Source: Verrucomicrobiota bacterium (lineage in GTDB: Bacteria > Verrucomicrobiota > Verrucomicrobiia > Opitutales > Opitutaceae). Taken from it: a DNA stretch of 64,000 nucleotides. Location of the stretch: positions 434,001-498,000 of the forward strand of contig JAEYWP010000016.1 of assembly GCA_023428905.1 (NCBI GenBank). Reading direction: 5' to 3'. The position numbers were made by a program, and so were the translations under genes. This document shows, piece by piece, positions 28,580 to 36,437 of this stretch. Each line of letters begins with the position of its first letter. Within the stretch, counting starts at the first letter, position 1. The notes under the pieces were generated by a model, which was not told where the DNA came from, did not search any database, and saw nothing but the letters and a program-made list of their open reading frames with translations.

Positions 28580-29962
28580 ATGCCCGTCCAGACCTTCCAG
28601 TTCGCAAGTGAGATCAGCCGCCCCGCCGCGGAGGTGTTTCGGTGGCATGAGCGTCCGGGGGCGCTGGAGCGGCTGACCCCTCCGTGGGAGCAGGTCCGTG
28701 TGGTGCGCACAGGCGACGGTGTGACGGATGGGCAACGCGTTGTCCTGAGCCAGAAAGTGGGCCCGTTCTGGCGCGACTGGGAGGTCGAGCACCGCGGTTA
28801 CGTGGCCGGCAAGGAGTTTCGCGACGTGGCGGTGCGGGGACCCTTCGCCTCCTGGGAGCACCGTCACCGGGTGGTGGCGGACGGCTCCGCGTCCTGCTCG
28901 CTGATCGATGAGATCAGCTATCGGCTTCCCGGCGGGGCGCTCGGGACCGCCGTGGCAGGGGCCTGGACGCGTCGGAAGCTGGAGCGGCTCTTTGCTTTCC
29001 GGCATGCCCGGATCCAGGAGGACCTGCGGCTCAACAACCGGTACGGCGCCGTTCGGCCGATGCGGTTCTTGATTTCGGGCGCCTCCGGTTTGGTGGGCCG
29101 CGAGCTGAGCGCCTTCCTTCGCAGCCAGGGCCATGAAATCGTGACGCTGGTGCGCCGCGCGCCGGCCCATGCCAACGAGGTTTTCTGGAACCCATCCAAA
29201 GGAGAACTGGACCCGCATGCCCTCAAGGCCATCGATGTGGTGATCCATCTGGCCGGCGCCAACATCGCCGGCGCCCGCTGGAGCCAGGGTCAGCGTGAAG
29301 CGATCTGGGACAGTCGGATCAATGGTACCCGGACGCTGGTGGTTGCTCTCGAGCAAATGCGGCACCGCCCCTTTGCGGTCGTGGCAGCGTCCGCGATTGG
29401 ATTTTACGGAAACCGCGCGGATGAAGAACTGGACGAAACCTCCCCACGGGGCGGCGGTTTTTTAGCCGACGTGTGCGAGGCCTGGGAGCATGAGATCGCG
29501 GTGGTGGAAGAGCTGGGTATCCGGCCTGTCATGCTCCGGACCGGCATGGTTCTTTCCCCCCAGGGCGGCGCCTTGGGCCGACTCCTCCCGCTTTTCCGCG
29601 CCGGCCTCGGCGGCCGGCTGGGCACGGGGAGGCAGTGGGTCAGCTGGATATCCATCGATGACCTGGTGGGCGCATATTACCACGCCGTGCTCGACCAGCG
29701 CTGCCAGGGACCAGTGAACGCAGTTTCAGCCGAGCCGGTGCGGCAAGTGGAGTTTGCCCAGACGCTGGGGCGCGTCCTCGGCCGCCCCTCGGTGGTGCCG
29801 GCTCCCGCGTTCGCGCTGCGTGCGAGCCTCGGCGAAATGGCGAACGAACTTCTCCTGGCAAGCAGCAAGGTGGCGCCCGCGCGCTTGGGCGAGGTGAACT
29901 ACCGGTTTCGTCACGAGCACCTGGAGGACGCGCTGCGTTTCCTACTCGGCCGGATGACGTGA
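28580..29962 (+). CDS. START-like (SRPBCC) domain fused to TIGR01777-type epimerase
   Basis: 460 aa. Residues 1-~150 resemble an SRPBCC/polyketide-cyclase-like ligand-binding domain (FASEISRPAAEVF, ERLTPPWEQV). The rest is a TIGR01777 SDR: nucleotide loop ISGASGLVGRELSAFL, VIHLAGANIAGARWS, ASAIGFYGNR, and SWISIDDLVGAYYHAV. The pair is also known as separate cell-division-inhibitor-like SulA family annotations, which should not be taken as function. Reaction unknown. ATG 28580. The 188 bp before it hold no gene. Follows phr in the same direction; link to light or DNA repair not shown. Confidence 0.85.
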   Translation: MPVQTFQFASEISRPAAEVFRWHERPGALERLTPPWEQVRVVRTGDGVTDGQRVVLSQKVGPFWRDWEVEHRGYVAGKEFRDVAVRGPFASWEHRHRVVADGSASCSLIDEISYRLPGGALGTAVAGAWTRRKLERLFAFRHARIQEDLRLNNRYGAVRPMRFLISGASGLVGRELSAFLRSQGHEIVTLVRRAPAHANEVFWNPSKGELDPHALKAIDVVIHLAGANIAGARWSQGQREAIWDSRINGTRTLVVALEQMRHRPFAVVAASAIGFYGNRADEELDETSPRGGGFLADVCEAWEHEIAVVEELGIRPVMLRTGMVLSPQGGALGRLLPLFRAGLGGRLGTGRQWVSWISIDDLVGAYYHAVLDQRCQGPVNAVSAEPVRQVEFAQTLGRVLGRPSVVPAPAFALRASLGEMANELLLASSKVAPARLGEVNYRFRHEHLEDALRFLLGRMT

Positions 29963-30032
29963 CGCGCGCGGAGCTCCGGCATCCCGCCGCCTGCGGCCTT
30001 GACTCCGCCGGTTCCGGGCGTGTCGTGACCGC

Positions 30033-30983
30033 ATGGCTGCGATCGCGCTTCCGAACATTGTCGCAGCGGTGGGAAACACGCCGCTGATCAAGCTCAACCG
30101 GATTGCAGAGGGGCTGGCCGCGACGGTTTACCTGAAGGCGGAGTTCCTCAATCCGCTTTCCAGCGTAAAGGATCGGATCGGACTGGCCATGATCGAGGCC
30201 GCGGAGAAGGACGGCCGCCTCAAACCCGGGGGAACCGTAATCGAGCCCACCTCCGGCAACACCGGCATCGCGCTGGCGTTCGTGTGTGCGGCCCGTGGAT
30301 ACAAACTGGCCCTCACCATGCCCGAGACGATGTCGCTCGAGCGCCGTGTCCTGCTGCGCATGCTCGGCGCGGAGATCGTCCTCACTCCGGGTGCGGAGGG
30401 CATGCCGGGGGCGATTCGCCGCGCCAGCGAAATGCTCTCGGAGCGAGGAGAAGGCGGCTTTATGCCGCAGCAGTTCGAAAACCCCGCCAACCCGGACGTG
30501 CACCGCCGGACCACCGCGGAGGAAATCTGGGCCGCCACCGAGGGGAAGATCGACGCATTTGTCGCCGGCGTCGGGACGGGCGGGACCATCACCGGGGTGA
30601 GCGAAGTGATCAAGAGCCGCCGCTCCATGCACACCGTCGCGGTTGAACCCGCCGCGAGTCCGGTGCTTTCCGGAGGTAAACCCGGGCGGCACCGGATCCA
30701 GGGCATTGGCGCCGGTTTTATTCCCAAGAACTGCAACACCGCGGTGATCGATGAGATCGTGGCGGTCAGCGACGAAGACGCCTTCGAAACCGCACGTCTT
30801 CTCGCCCAGCTCGACGGCATCCTCGGCGGGATCTCCACCGGTGCGAACGTCTGGGCCGCACTCCAGGTCGCCCGTCGCCCCGAGTTTGCAGGCAAGGTAA
30901 TCGTGACGGTGGGCTGCAGTTTTGGAGAGCGTTACCTCAGTACACCCCTCGCCGAGAAAGCGCGTCAGGAAGTGACGGTCTAG
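30033..30983 (+). CDS. cysK: Cysteine synthase A (O-acetylserine sulfhydrylase)
   Basis: 316 aa PLP enzyme. PLP lysine in PLSSVKDRIGLAMIE (residue ~48), substrate loop PTSGNTGIALAF, phosphate-binding GVGTGGTITGV, and ISTGANVWAAL. It makes cysteine from O-acetylserine and sulfide in the cytoplasm. Length and motifs fit CysK rather than CysM or cystathionine beta-synthase. Start ATG 30033, 70 bp after the epimerase fusion. Confidence 0.95.
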   Translation: MAAIALPNIVAAVGNTPLIKLNRIAEGLAATVYLKAEFLNPLSSVKDRIGLAMIEAAEKDGRLKPGGTVIEPTSGNTGIALAFVCAARGYKLALTMPETMSLERRVLLRMLGAEIVLTPGAEGMPGAIRRASEMLSERGEGGFMPQQFENPANPDVHRRTTAEEIWAATEGKIDAFVAGVGTGGTITGVSEVIKSRRSMHTVAVEPAASPVLSGGKPGRHRIQGIGAGFIPKNCNTAVIDEIVAVSDEDAFETARLLAQLDGILGGISTGANVWAALQVARRPEFAGKVIVTVGCSFGERYLSTPLAEKARQEVTV

Positions 30984-31069
30984 GCCACTGAAGCGGCCGT
31001 CGTCCGTGGGCCCCAGGCCGTGCCTGGGAAAGGCCCTAACGGACTGGGGTGTTTACCAGGGTTAGGTAG

Positions 31070-31663
31070 GTGAGCCTACGGGCGGGATTGAGCGAAGCCC
31101 GACGAAGAATTGAGGCGCTGCCTCAATGGGCGCGCACACCGCTAAACGCTACTCTTTGGCTCATGCAACTGGGCCTTCTCATCCGTCCGCTCCTCGCGAC
31201 CGTTGCCTTCGTTGTGGCAGCGGCGGTGGCGGGGGCGGTGGAGCGGCCCGTGTCTGCCGTTTCGTGGGACGCCACGCTTTCTGATGCCCATCGGGTGGCG
31301 AACCGGCACGCCGATTTGCAGGTGCTGCGCATCGCTGGCTCTTCGATGCTCCCGTTCTTCGGCGAAGGTTCGGTCGTCATCGTAAAACGGATTGAGAGCC
31401 TGCACCTCCGCGCGGGGATGGTGGTGGTCTACCAGAATCGTTTCGGCGAAACCGTCGCCCACCGTTTGATCTCTCAAGGGGCGCAGGGCTGGATGGCGCA
31501 GGGCTATAATAACCAGGAGGTCGACTCCACGCCGGTGACCGACGCAAACCTGGTCGGCGTCGTATACGCCACGTTTCATTCCTCCGGTGTCCCTTCCGCC
31601 CTGGGTCCAATCGCCGCGCTCAACGCGGGCACGCCCGTGGCGCTGGCCGCTCCAGCGCGCTGA
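31070..31663 (+). CDS. Membrane-anchored S24/S26-type peptidase-like protein
   Basis: 197 aa from GTG 31070, or 165 aa from ATG 31163 (MQLGLLIRPLLAT), which places the hydrophobic anchor at the N-terminus and may be the true start. The core has GSSMLPFFGEGSVVIVKRI with the candidate catalytic Ser, and VAHRLI in a second box, as in signal peptidase I and LexA-like S24/S26 folds. The usual catalytic Lys is a likely Lys in VKRIESL, unproven. It is not next to a substrate operon or a lipoprotein gene. Role unassigned: signal-peptide processing or protein release from the membrane. Confidence 0.65.
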   Translation: MSLRAGLSEARRRIEALPQWARTPLNATLWLMQLGLLIRPLLATVAFVVAAAVAGAVERPVSAVSWDATLSDAHRVANRHADLQVLRIAGSSMLPFFGEGSVVIVKRIESLHLRAGMVVVYQNRFGETVAHRLISQGAQGWMAQGYNNQEVDSTPVTDANLVGVVYATFHSSGVPSALGPIAALNAGTPVALAAPAR

Positions 31664-31777
31664 GGCGACGCGACAGTCGCCTTTGCGGACCGGCCCAGTG
31701 AAGCCGCGACGGGCATGCCGCCTGCGAAAGACGCGTGTTGACAGCGCCTAACCTAAACGCGAGACACGTTCTCTTTT

Positions 31778-32200
31778 ATGCCTACGCAGAAGACGCTCAT
31801 CATCTTTAAACCCGATTGCATGGAAAAGCGGAACGTCGGCTCCGTCGTCGCCCGTTTTGAATCCGCGGGTTTCACGATCATTGGCTGCAAGATGACCCGG
31901 CTCACCCCGGCCTTGCTCCGTGAGCATTACGCACACGTGGCCTCGAAGCCGTTTTACCCTGACATCGAACGGTTTATGAGCTCCCTGCCCGTTATCGTCA
32001 TGGCCCTGCAGGGCGACGACGTCGTCGCCAAGGTGCGCGACCTGCTCGGCCCCACCGATTCGAAAAAAGCCGCCAAAGGCACGATTCGCGGTGACTTCGG
32101 GACCGACATGATGGTCAACGTGGTGCACGCGTCCGACTCCGAGGAAAACGGCCGCATCGAGATCGCTCGCTTCTTCAGGGCCGACGAGGTTTTCGCCTGA
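31778..32200 (+). CDS. ndk: Nucleoside diphosphate kinase
   Basis: 140 aa. Starts with TLIIFKPDCMEKRNVG; the phospho-His is in VNVVHASDS near residue 117, and the substrate segment RGDFGTD is present. It equilibrates nucleoside di- and triphosphates. The upstream region has a TTGACA hexamer at 31738-31743, without a clear -10 box. A strong terminator follows 17 bp after the stop, so the gene is probably a single unit. Confidence 0.96.
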   Translation: MPTQKTLIIFKPDCMEKRNVGSVVARFESAGFTIIGCKMTRLTPALLREHYAHVASKPFYPDIERFMSSLPVIVMALQGDDVVAKVRDLLGPTDSKKAAKGTIRGDFGTDMMVNVVHASDSEENGRIEIARFFRADEVFA

Positions 32201-32216
32201 TTTTGCTGTCGACACG

Positions 32217-32246
32217 CCGCCCCGGCCTGGCCGGGGCGGTTTTTTT
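32217..32246 (+). terminator. Rho-independent terminator of ndk
   Basis: Nine-bp GC stem (CCGCCCCGG, 32217-32225) with loop CCTGG and its complement (32231-32239), followed by seven T. It lies just downstream of the ndk stop. Confidence 0.9.
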
Positions 32247-32354
32247 GTGCCCGGTCTAGGCGGCGATCAGGCCATTCGGCGGCCGGCAGAATTCGTCGGA
32301 TTTGTGTAAACCCGTGGTGTTTCGTGACGTTTCTGGGGGCTAACCACTACGGCC

Positions 32355-32909
32355 ATGAGCAAACACCTGCCGCTTACCGGAAGACAGAGTTCTTTTGGGG
32401 ACGGCGAAATCATCGTCAGCAAAACGGATACCCGCGGCATCATCACGTATGTGAATGACGTCTTCGTGCGGGTCTCGGGTTATACCGAGGAGGAGCTCAT
32501 CGGGGCCCCGCACAATCTGATCCGGCATCCCCGGATGCCACGCGGCGTGTTCCGGCTTCTGTGGGAGACGGTGAAGGGTGGGGAAGAGCTATTCGCCTAT
32601 GTGCTCAACCGCTCGAAAAACGGGGACGAATATTGGGTGTACGCGCACGTCACGCCCAGCCGCGACCGTCAGGGGCGATTGGTGGGCTACCATTCCAACC
32701 GGAGAAGCCCCTATCTGGATGCCCTCCCGGCGGTGAAACGCCTGTATGCGCAGATGATGGAGGAGGAGGCTCGGCACCGCACGGCGGCGGAGGCGGCCAC
32801 CGCCGGTCTCGCCGTCCTTCAGCAAACGCTCGAAGCCGGGGGCGTGACGTATCCAGAATTCGTATTCTCCCTTTCCAAGCATACCACCCTCGCGGGTTCC
32901 GCCGAATGA
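32355..32909 (+). CDS. Aer-like PAS-domain sensor protein (no transmembrane or MCP part)
   Basis: 184 aa. Residues ~17-130 are an Aer-type PAS domain (IIVSKTDTRGIITYVNDVF, RHPRMPRGVFRLLWETVKGG, NRSKNGDEYWVYAHVTP), a pattern that binds FAD in the aerotaxis receptor. A coiled-coil-like helix follows (QMMEEEARHRTAAEAA), then a short tail. There is no HAMP or membrane segment. Its stop overlaps the ATG of the MCP-type gene (ATGA, 32906-32909), so the two are translationally coupled and probably act together as a split Aer. Confidence 0.85.
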   Translation: MSKHLPLTGRQSSFGDGEIIVSKTDTRGIITYVNDVFVRVSGYTEEELIGAPHNLIRHPRMPRGVFRLLWETVKGGEELFAYVLNRSKNGDEYWVYAHVTPSRDRQGRLVGYHSNRRSPYLDALPAVKRLYAQMMEEEARHRTAAEAATAGLAVLQQTLEAGGVTYPEFVFSLSKHTTLAGSAE

Positions 32910-33892
32910 AAACACTTTTTATGCGGGCCTTGCGCGCGGGCGCCTCTCGCCTGCGTGGCCCGGTCCGTCGCGTCTTTCACCGGCGCTGGTTCAAGAGCAA
33001 TGTCGTGCAGGTGACGGAAATCTGCCGCCGTGCCGCCGCGGGTGATCTCGAGGCGCGAATCACCGGGGTGCGGGCCGGCGGGGATTTTGCCCGGATGTGC
33101 CATGCCATCAACGATGTCCTCGATGTATCCGATGCGTTCGTACGCGAGGCGGCCGCCGCGATGCGGAACTGCAGCCGGGGGCGTTTTCACCGGCCCATCC
33201 TGCTGCGCGGCCTGCACGGCAGTTACCAGCAGAGTGCGGTGATCATCAATACCGCCGCGGTGGCGATGAAGGGCTACAGCGAGAGCATCGAGTTTGTGGG
33301 GGGCCAGGCCTCCGAGACCGCCAACCGCGTGCATGCCGTGGCGGCGGCGTGCGAGGAGTCGGGCGCCACCAGTGAGGAGATTTCGCGTCAGACTACGGAC
33401 GTGGCCCGGCAGACAGAGGCAGTGGCCAAGCAGATCGCGGCGGTGAATGAATCACTCCAGGCGCTGGAACGCGCGGTGGAGAAGGTCGAGAAGGTGGTCG
33501 ATCTGATCAACAACGTGGCGATCCAGACCAACCTGCTGGGGCTGAACGCCACCATCGAGGCGGCGCATGCGGGTGACTTTGGCCAGGGGTTTGGCGTGGT
33601 CGCGGCGGAAGTGAAAAACCTCTCCCAGGAAACGAGAAACGCCACCGAGGAAATCAGCCACGAGATGAAGCACATCCAGGAGGCGGTGGTCGCGGTGGCG
33701 CAAACCGTGTCGGGCATCAACGGCTCGATGAGTGAACTCCAGGCGGCCGCGGCGGCGATCGCCGGTTCCGTGCGTGAGCAGGTGCAGGCCACGGCATCGA
33801 TCAGCAACAGCATCATGGCTGTTTCACACAACACCGAGCAGGTCTCGGAACGCATCCGACTCGCGCGCGAGGGGCTGGACTCGGCAGCCTGA
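32906..33892 (+). CDS. Soluble methyl-accepting chemotaxis protein signalling domain
   Basis: 328 aa with no clear membrane segment. A divergent N-terminal part (~100 residues, perhaps HAMP-like: EICRRAAAGDLEARI) leads into a long helical signalling domain whose tip has IQTNLLGLNATIEAAHAGDFGQGFGVVAAEVKNLS split here only for reading: the INNVAIQTNLLGLNATIEA and AHAGDFGQGFGVVAAEV segments. The tip would bind CheA/CheW. No ligand domain is present. Coupled start with the PAS protein suggests the PAS supplies the input. Start ATG 32906. Confidence 0.85.
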   Translation: MKTLFMRALRAGASRLRGPVRRVFHRRWFKSNVVQVTEICRRAAAGDLEARITGVRAGGDFARMCHAINDVLDVSDAFVREAAAAMRNCSRGRFHRPILLRGLHGSYQQSAVIINTAAVAMKGYSESIEFVGGQASETANRVHAVAAACEESGATSEEISRQTTDVARQTEAVAKQIAAVNESLQALERAVEKVEKVVDLINNVAIQTNLLGLNATIEAAHAGDFGQGFGVVAAEVKNLSQETRNATEEISHEMKHIQEAVVAVAQTVSGINGSMSELQAAAAAIAGSVREQVQATASISNSIMAVSHNTEQVSERIRLAREGLDSAA

Positions 33893-33957
33893 GGCGCTGA
33901 CTCGAAACGCGCTCGCCAGCGCCGGGGCGGGTGTGTCACCTCCTCGGCACGCGCGTT

Positions 33958-35079
33958 ATGGCAACCGTTGTCCTGGAGAAGCTCCTCAAAACCTACGTGG
34001 ACAAGAGTGGGGGGCCCGTGCCCGTGGTGCATGGCATCGACCTGGAGGTGCGCGACCGCGAGTTCATGGTCTTGGTCGGGCCCTCGGGGTGCGGCAAATC
34101 AACCACCCTGCGGATGATCGCCGGGCTGGAATCGATCTCCGGGGGGCGGCTTCTGATCGACGGCGCTGAGATGAACCGTGTCGCCCCCAAGGATCGCGAT
34201 ATCGCGATGGTTTTTCAGAATTACGCCCTGTATCCGCATATGACGGTGTTCGAGAACATGGCCTTCGGATTGAAGCTGCGGAAACTGCCGACCGGAGAGA
34301 TCGCCCAGCGGGTGAGGGAAACGTCTGCCCTGCTGGGTCTCGACCCCTACCTGGAGCGTCGCCCACAGGCGCTTTCCGGCGGGCAGCGACAGCGCGTCGC
34401 GGTGGGGCGGGCGATCGTGCGAAAGCCCAAGGTTTTCCTATTCGACGAGCCGCTCTCCAACCTCGACGCGAAAATGCGGGTGTCGACCCGCGCTGAGATT
34501 TCCAAGCTGCACCAGCGTCTGGGTGCGACCATGATCTACGTCACCCATGACCAGGTTGAGGCGATGACAATGGGCGACCGCATCTGTGTGATGAAGGAGG
34601 GCCGGATCATGCAGGTGGCGGAGCCCCTCGAACTCTACAACCGGCCGGCCAACCTGTTTGTGGCAGGCTTTATCGGCTCGCCCCCGATGAACACCCTGGC
34701 CGGCACCCTCGTATCCGAATCGGGGGTACAGTGGTTTGTGGCCGGGGAGGGGGCACCGTTCCTTCGCGTGGCCCTAACCTCCGGACTCGCAGCGCTTGCC
34801 GCGCAGGCGACCGGGCCGCGGGTGGTGCTCGGCATCCGGCCGGAGGATCTCCACGAGGCGTCCTCCGCGCCCGCCGCCTGGCCGCGACTCGCGGGCCGGG
34901 TGGACGTGATGGAGCCGCTGGGTGCGGAGACGTTTGTCTACGCGACCGTGGGCACGTGGTCCCTCATCGCCCGCCTGCCCCCGAGCGTTCGACACGCCGC
35001 GGGAAGCACCGTGGAGCTCGCCCTGGACCCCGCCAAAATGCATCTTTTCGACGCCGCGACCGAGTGCGCCCTGCGCTAG
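33958..35079 (+). CDS. UgpC/MsmK/MalK-type ABC transporter ATP-binding protein
   Basis: 373 aa. Walker A GPSGCGKST, Q-loop VFQNYALYPHM, ABC signature LSGGQRQRVAVGRAI, Walker B VFLFDEPLSNLD, and a C-terminal OB/TOBE regulatory domain (VVLGIRPEDLHE). This is the energising subunit shared by carbohydrate importers such as UgpC, MsmK or MalK. The cognate permease genes are not adjacent, which is common as this ATPase can serve several transporters. ATG 33958. It is the last host gene before tRNA-Glu. Confidence 0.9.
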   Translation: MATVVLEKLLKTYVDKSGGPVPVVHGIDLEVRDREFMVLVGPSGCGKSTTLRMIAGLESISGGRLLIDGAEMNRVAPKDRDIAMVFQNYALYPHMTVFENMAFGLKLRKLPTGEIAQRVRETSALLGLDPYLERRPQALSGGQRQRVAVGRAIVRKPKVFLFDEPLSNLDAKMRVSTRAEISKLHQRLGATMIYVTHDQVEAMTMGDRICVMKEGRIMQVAEPLELYNRPANLFVAGFIGSPPMNTLAGTLVSESGVQWFVAGEGAPFLRVALTSGLAALAAQATGPRVVLGIRPEDLHEASSAPAAWPRLAGRVDVMEPLGAETFVYATVGTWSLIARLPPSVRHAAGSTVELALDPAKMHLFDAATECALR

Positions 35080-35156
35080 CAAAAAATCCCGCCGCGCTTT
35101 TGAAAGCGAGGGGTTGACACCCCCAAAAAAACCGAAACGCTCACCCCTTCACAGCC

Positions 35157-35231
35157 GCCCTCATCGTCTATCGGTTAGGACAGGGGATTCTCATTCCTCA
35201 AAGCGGGGTTCGATTCCCCGTGAGGGCGCCA
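35157..35231 (+). tRNA. tRNA-Glu(CTC)
   Basis: Acceptor stem GCCCTCA (35157-35163) pairs with TGAGGGC (35221-35227), discriminator G then encoded CCA (35229-35231). Anticodon loop TTCTCAT (anticodon CTC, reading GAG) and T-arm GCGGGGTTCGATTCCCCGT. It is the last host gene before the phage region, so its 3' half is a probable attachment site. Confidence 0.96.
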
Positions 35232-35252
35232 CTTTACCTCTGAAGAGGTTTC

Positions 35253-35272
35253 TGTCAGACAGATGTCAGACA
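35253..35272 (+). repeat. Two copies of TGTCAGACA, 11 bp apart, next to tRNA-Glu
   Basis: TGTCAGACA at 35253-35261 and again at 35264-35272. One helical turn of spacing suggests two protein-binding sites on one face, as expected for an integrase or excisionase arm site near an attachment core in the tRNA 3' end. The assignment is inference. Confidence 0.45.
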
Positions 35273-35483
35273 AAATCGACCTAGTTCGATTCTGACCGCG
35301 GGAGTTATGCTGACACCCGGACTCAATCGCCGCTCATAGGCCTGACGTGTCCTAGTATTAGCAATTCTGAACGCCCAGAAATCGGGTCGATTCAAAAGCC
35401 GCCGATCTTCAAAAGTTTCCGAAAGTGGAATCGACGAAACTTAAAAAAATTGCCGAAGCAGACGGCTGGCGATAGTTATCGGG

Positions 35484-36437
35484 TTGATGAGCGTGGAGCC
35501 CCGCAACCCTGACCCGTCACTACTAGCCGCAGTCGCCGCCCCCGCGTCGACATCTTACCTCAGGACAATACCAAAGCCGCTGACGGTGATCACACCGCTT
35601 GCCGGTTCTTCTACATACCCGGAGGTCCTTGTTTCGCGACGTGAGAAGTACCGCGAGAGGGTCGTTGAATTTGCGCGGCTGGCGCACGCGGCAAGTGACT
35701 CTGCTGATCTGCTCGCTCGGATTCGTAATCCATCGACACCTGGCCCAATCCGCATGGCTTACCTGAAGGCTTTTCGGCGGTGTGTTAGCACGTCGCTGGA
35801 TACGGAGATGGCGAAGAAGATTGGAAAGGTGTCCACTGCGGACCTCTGCGCCACCATTGGACACACCTTTAAGCCGATCGACTTGGTCCGCTCTCAATTT
35901 GCGGGGTTCGGAGAGGCTGAACGCGACACGCTTGCCGCTCTCATGGGCGAGAATGACGAACGCGGCAAATCGGGCTACGAACTGACCGAACTCTTCTTCA
36001 CCTGGTTCGCAGCAAACCGCCCCCTGTTCACAATCGAAGGCCCCCGCGGTGCCGGTCCCGATGTGGAACTCTCCACGCTCTTCCCTGCGTTTGACGGTAG
36101 CTTCCCCTGCGATTTCGTGATCCGCCAAGCGGCCACTAGGAAAGTCAGAGCAATCGGCTTTGCGCGCTACGACGCTTCCAGGGGCGGTGCCCAGTCCGAC
36201 GATCGTACCGGCGGAAATTCTGACAAAGTCTTCAAGGCGCGAAAATTCTGCGAGATCTCGGGTGAAGACTTTCGCGTCATCTTTTTAGCCGACGGCCCCG
36301 GGCTGGCGCACAATGACACCTGGGAAGAGGCCTGCCTGCTGGATGGTGCATGGGACGACAATGTCCGTGTGACGACGCTCAAGCTTGCGCCGACTAGGCT
36401 ATCCGACGAGTGGCTGACTGGCGGGCGGCTCCGATAG
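35484..36437 (+). CDS. Putative type II restriction endonuclease
   Basis: 317 aa. Not matched to a named enzyme, but it sits beside a DNA methyltransferase. Possible PD-(D/E)xK elements are the acidic segments GPDVEL and PCDFVI, and a conserved-looking block FARYDASRGGAQSDDRTGG resembles one in some type II endonucleases (from memory). Base composition is lower in GC than the host. ATG 35487 is a near alternative. The stop (36435-36437) lies 39 bp inside the 3' end of the convergent methyltransferase gene. Confidence rests mainly on the pairing. Confidence 0.6.
   Translation: MMSVEPRNPDPSLLAAVAAPASTSYLRTIPKPLTVITPLAGSSTYPEVLVSRREKYRERVVEFARLAHAASDSADLLARIRNPSTPGPIRMAYLKAFRRCVSTSLDTEMAKKIGKVSTADLCATIGHTFKPIDLVRSQFAGFGEAERDTLAALMGENDERGKSGYELTELFFTWFAANRPLFTIEGPRGAGPDVELSTLFPAFDGSFPCDFVIRQAATRKVRAIGFARYDASRGGAQSDDRTGGNSDKVFKARKFCEISGEDFRVIFLADGPGLAHNDTWEEACLLDGAWDDNVRVTTLKLAPTRLSDEWLTGGRLR

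Noticed and set aside
31738..31766. TTGACA hexamer before ndk as a full promoter
   Set aside because: No -10 match at usual spacing; mentioned only in the ndk entry.
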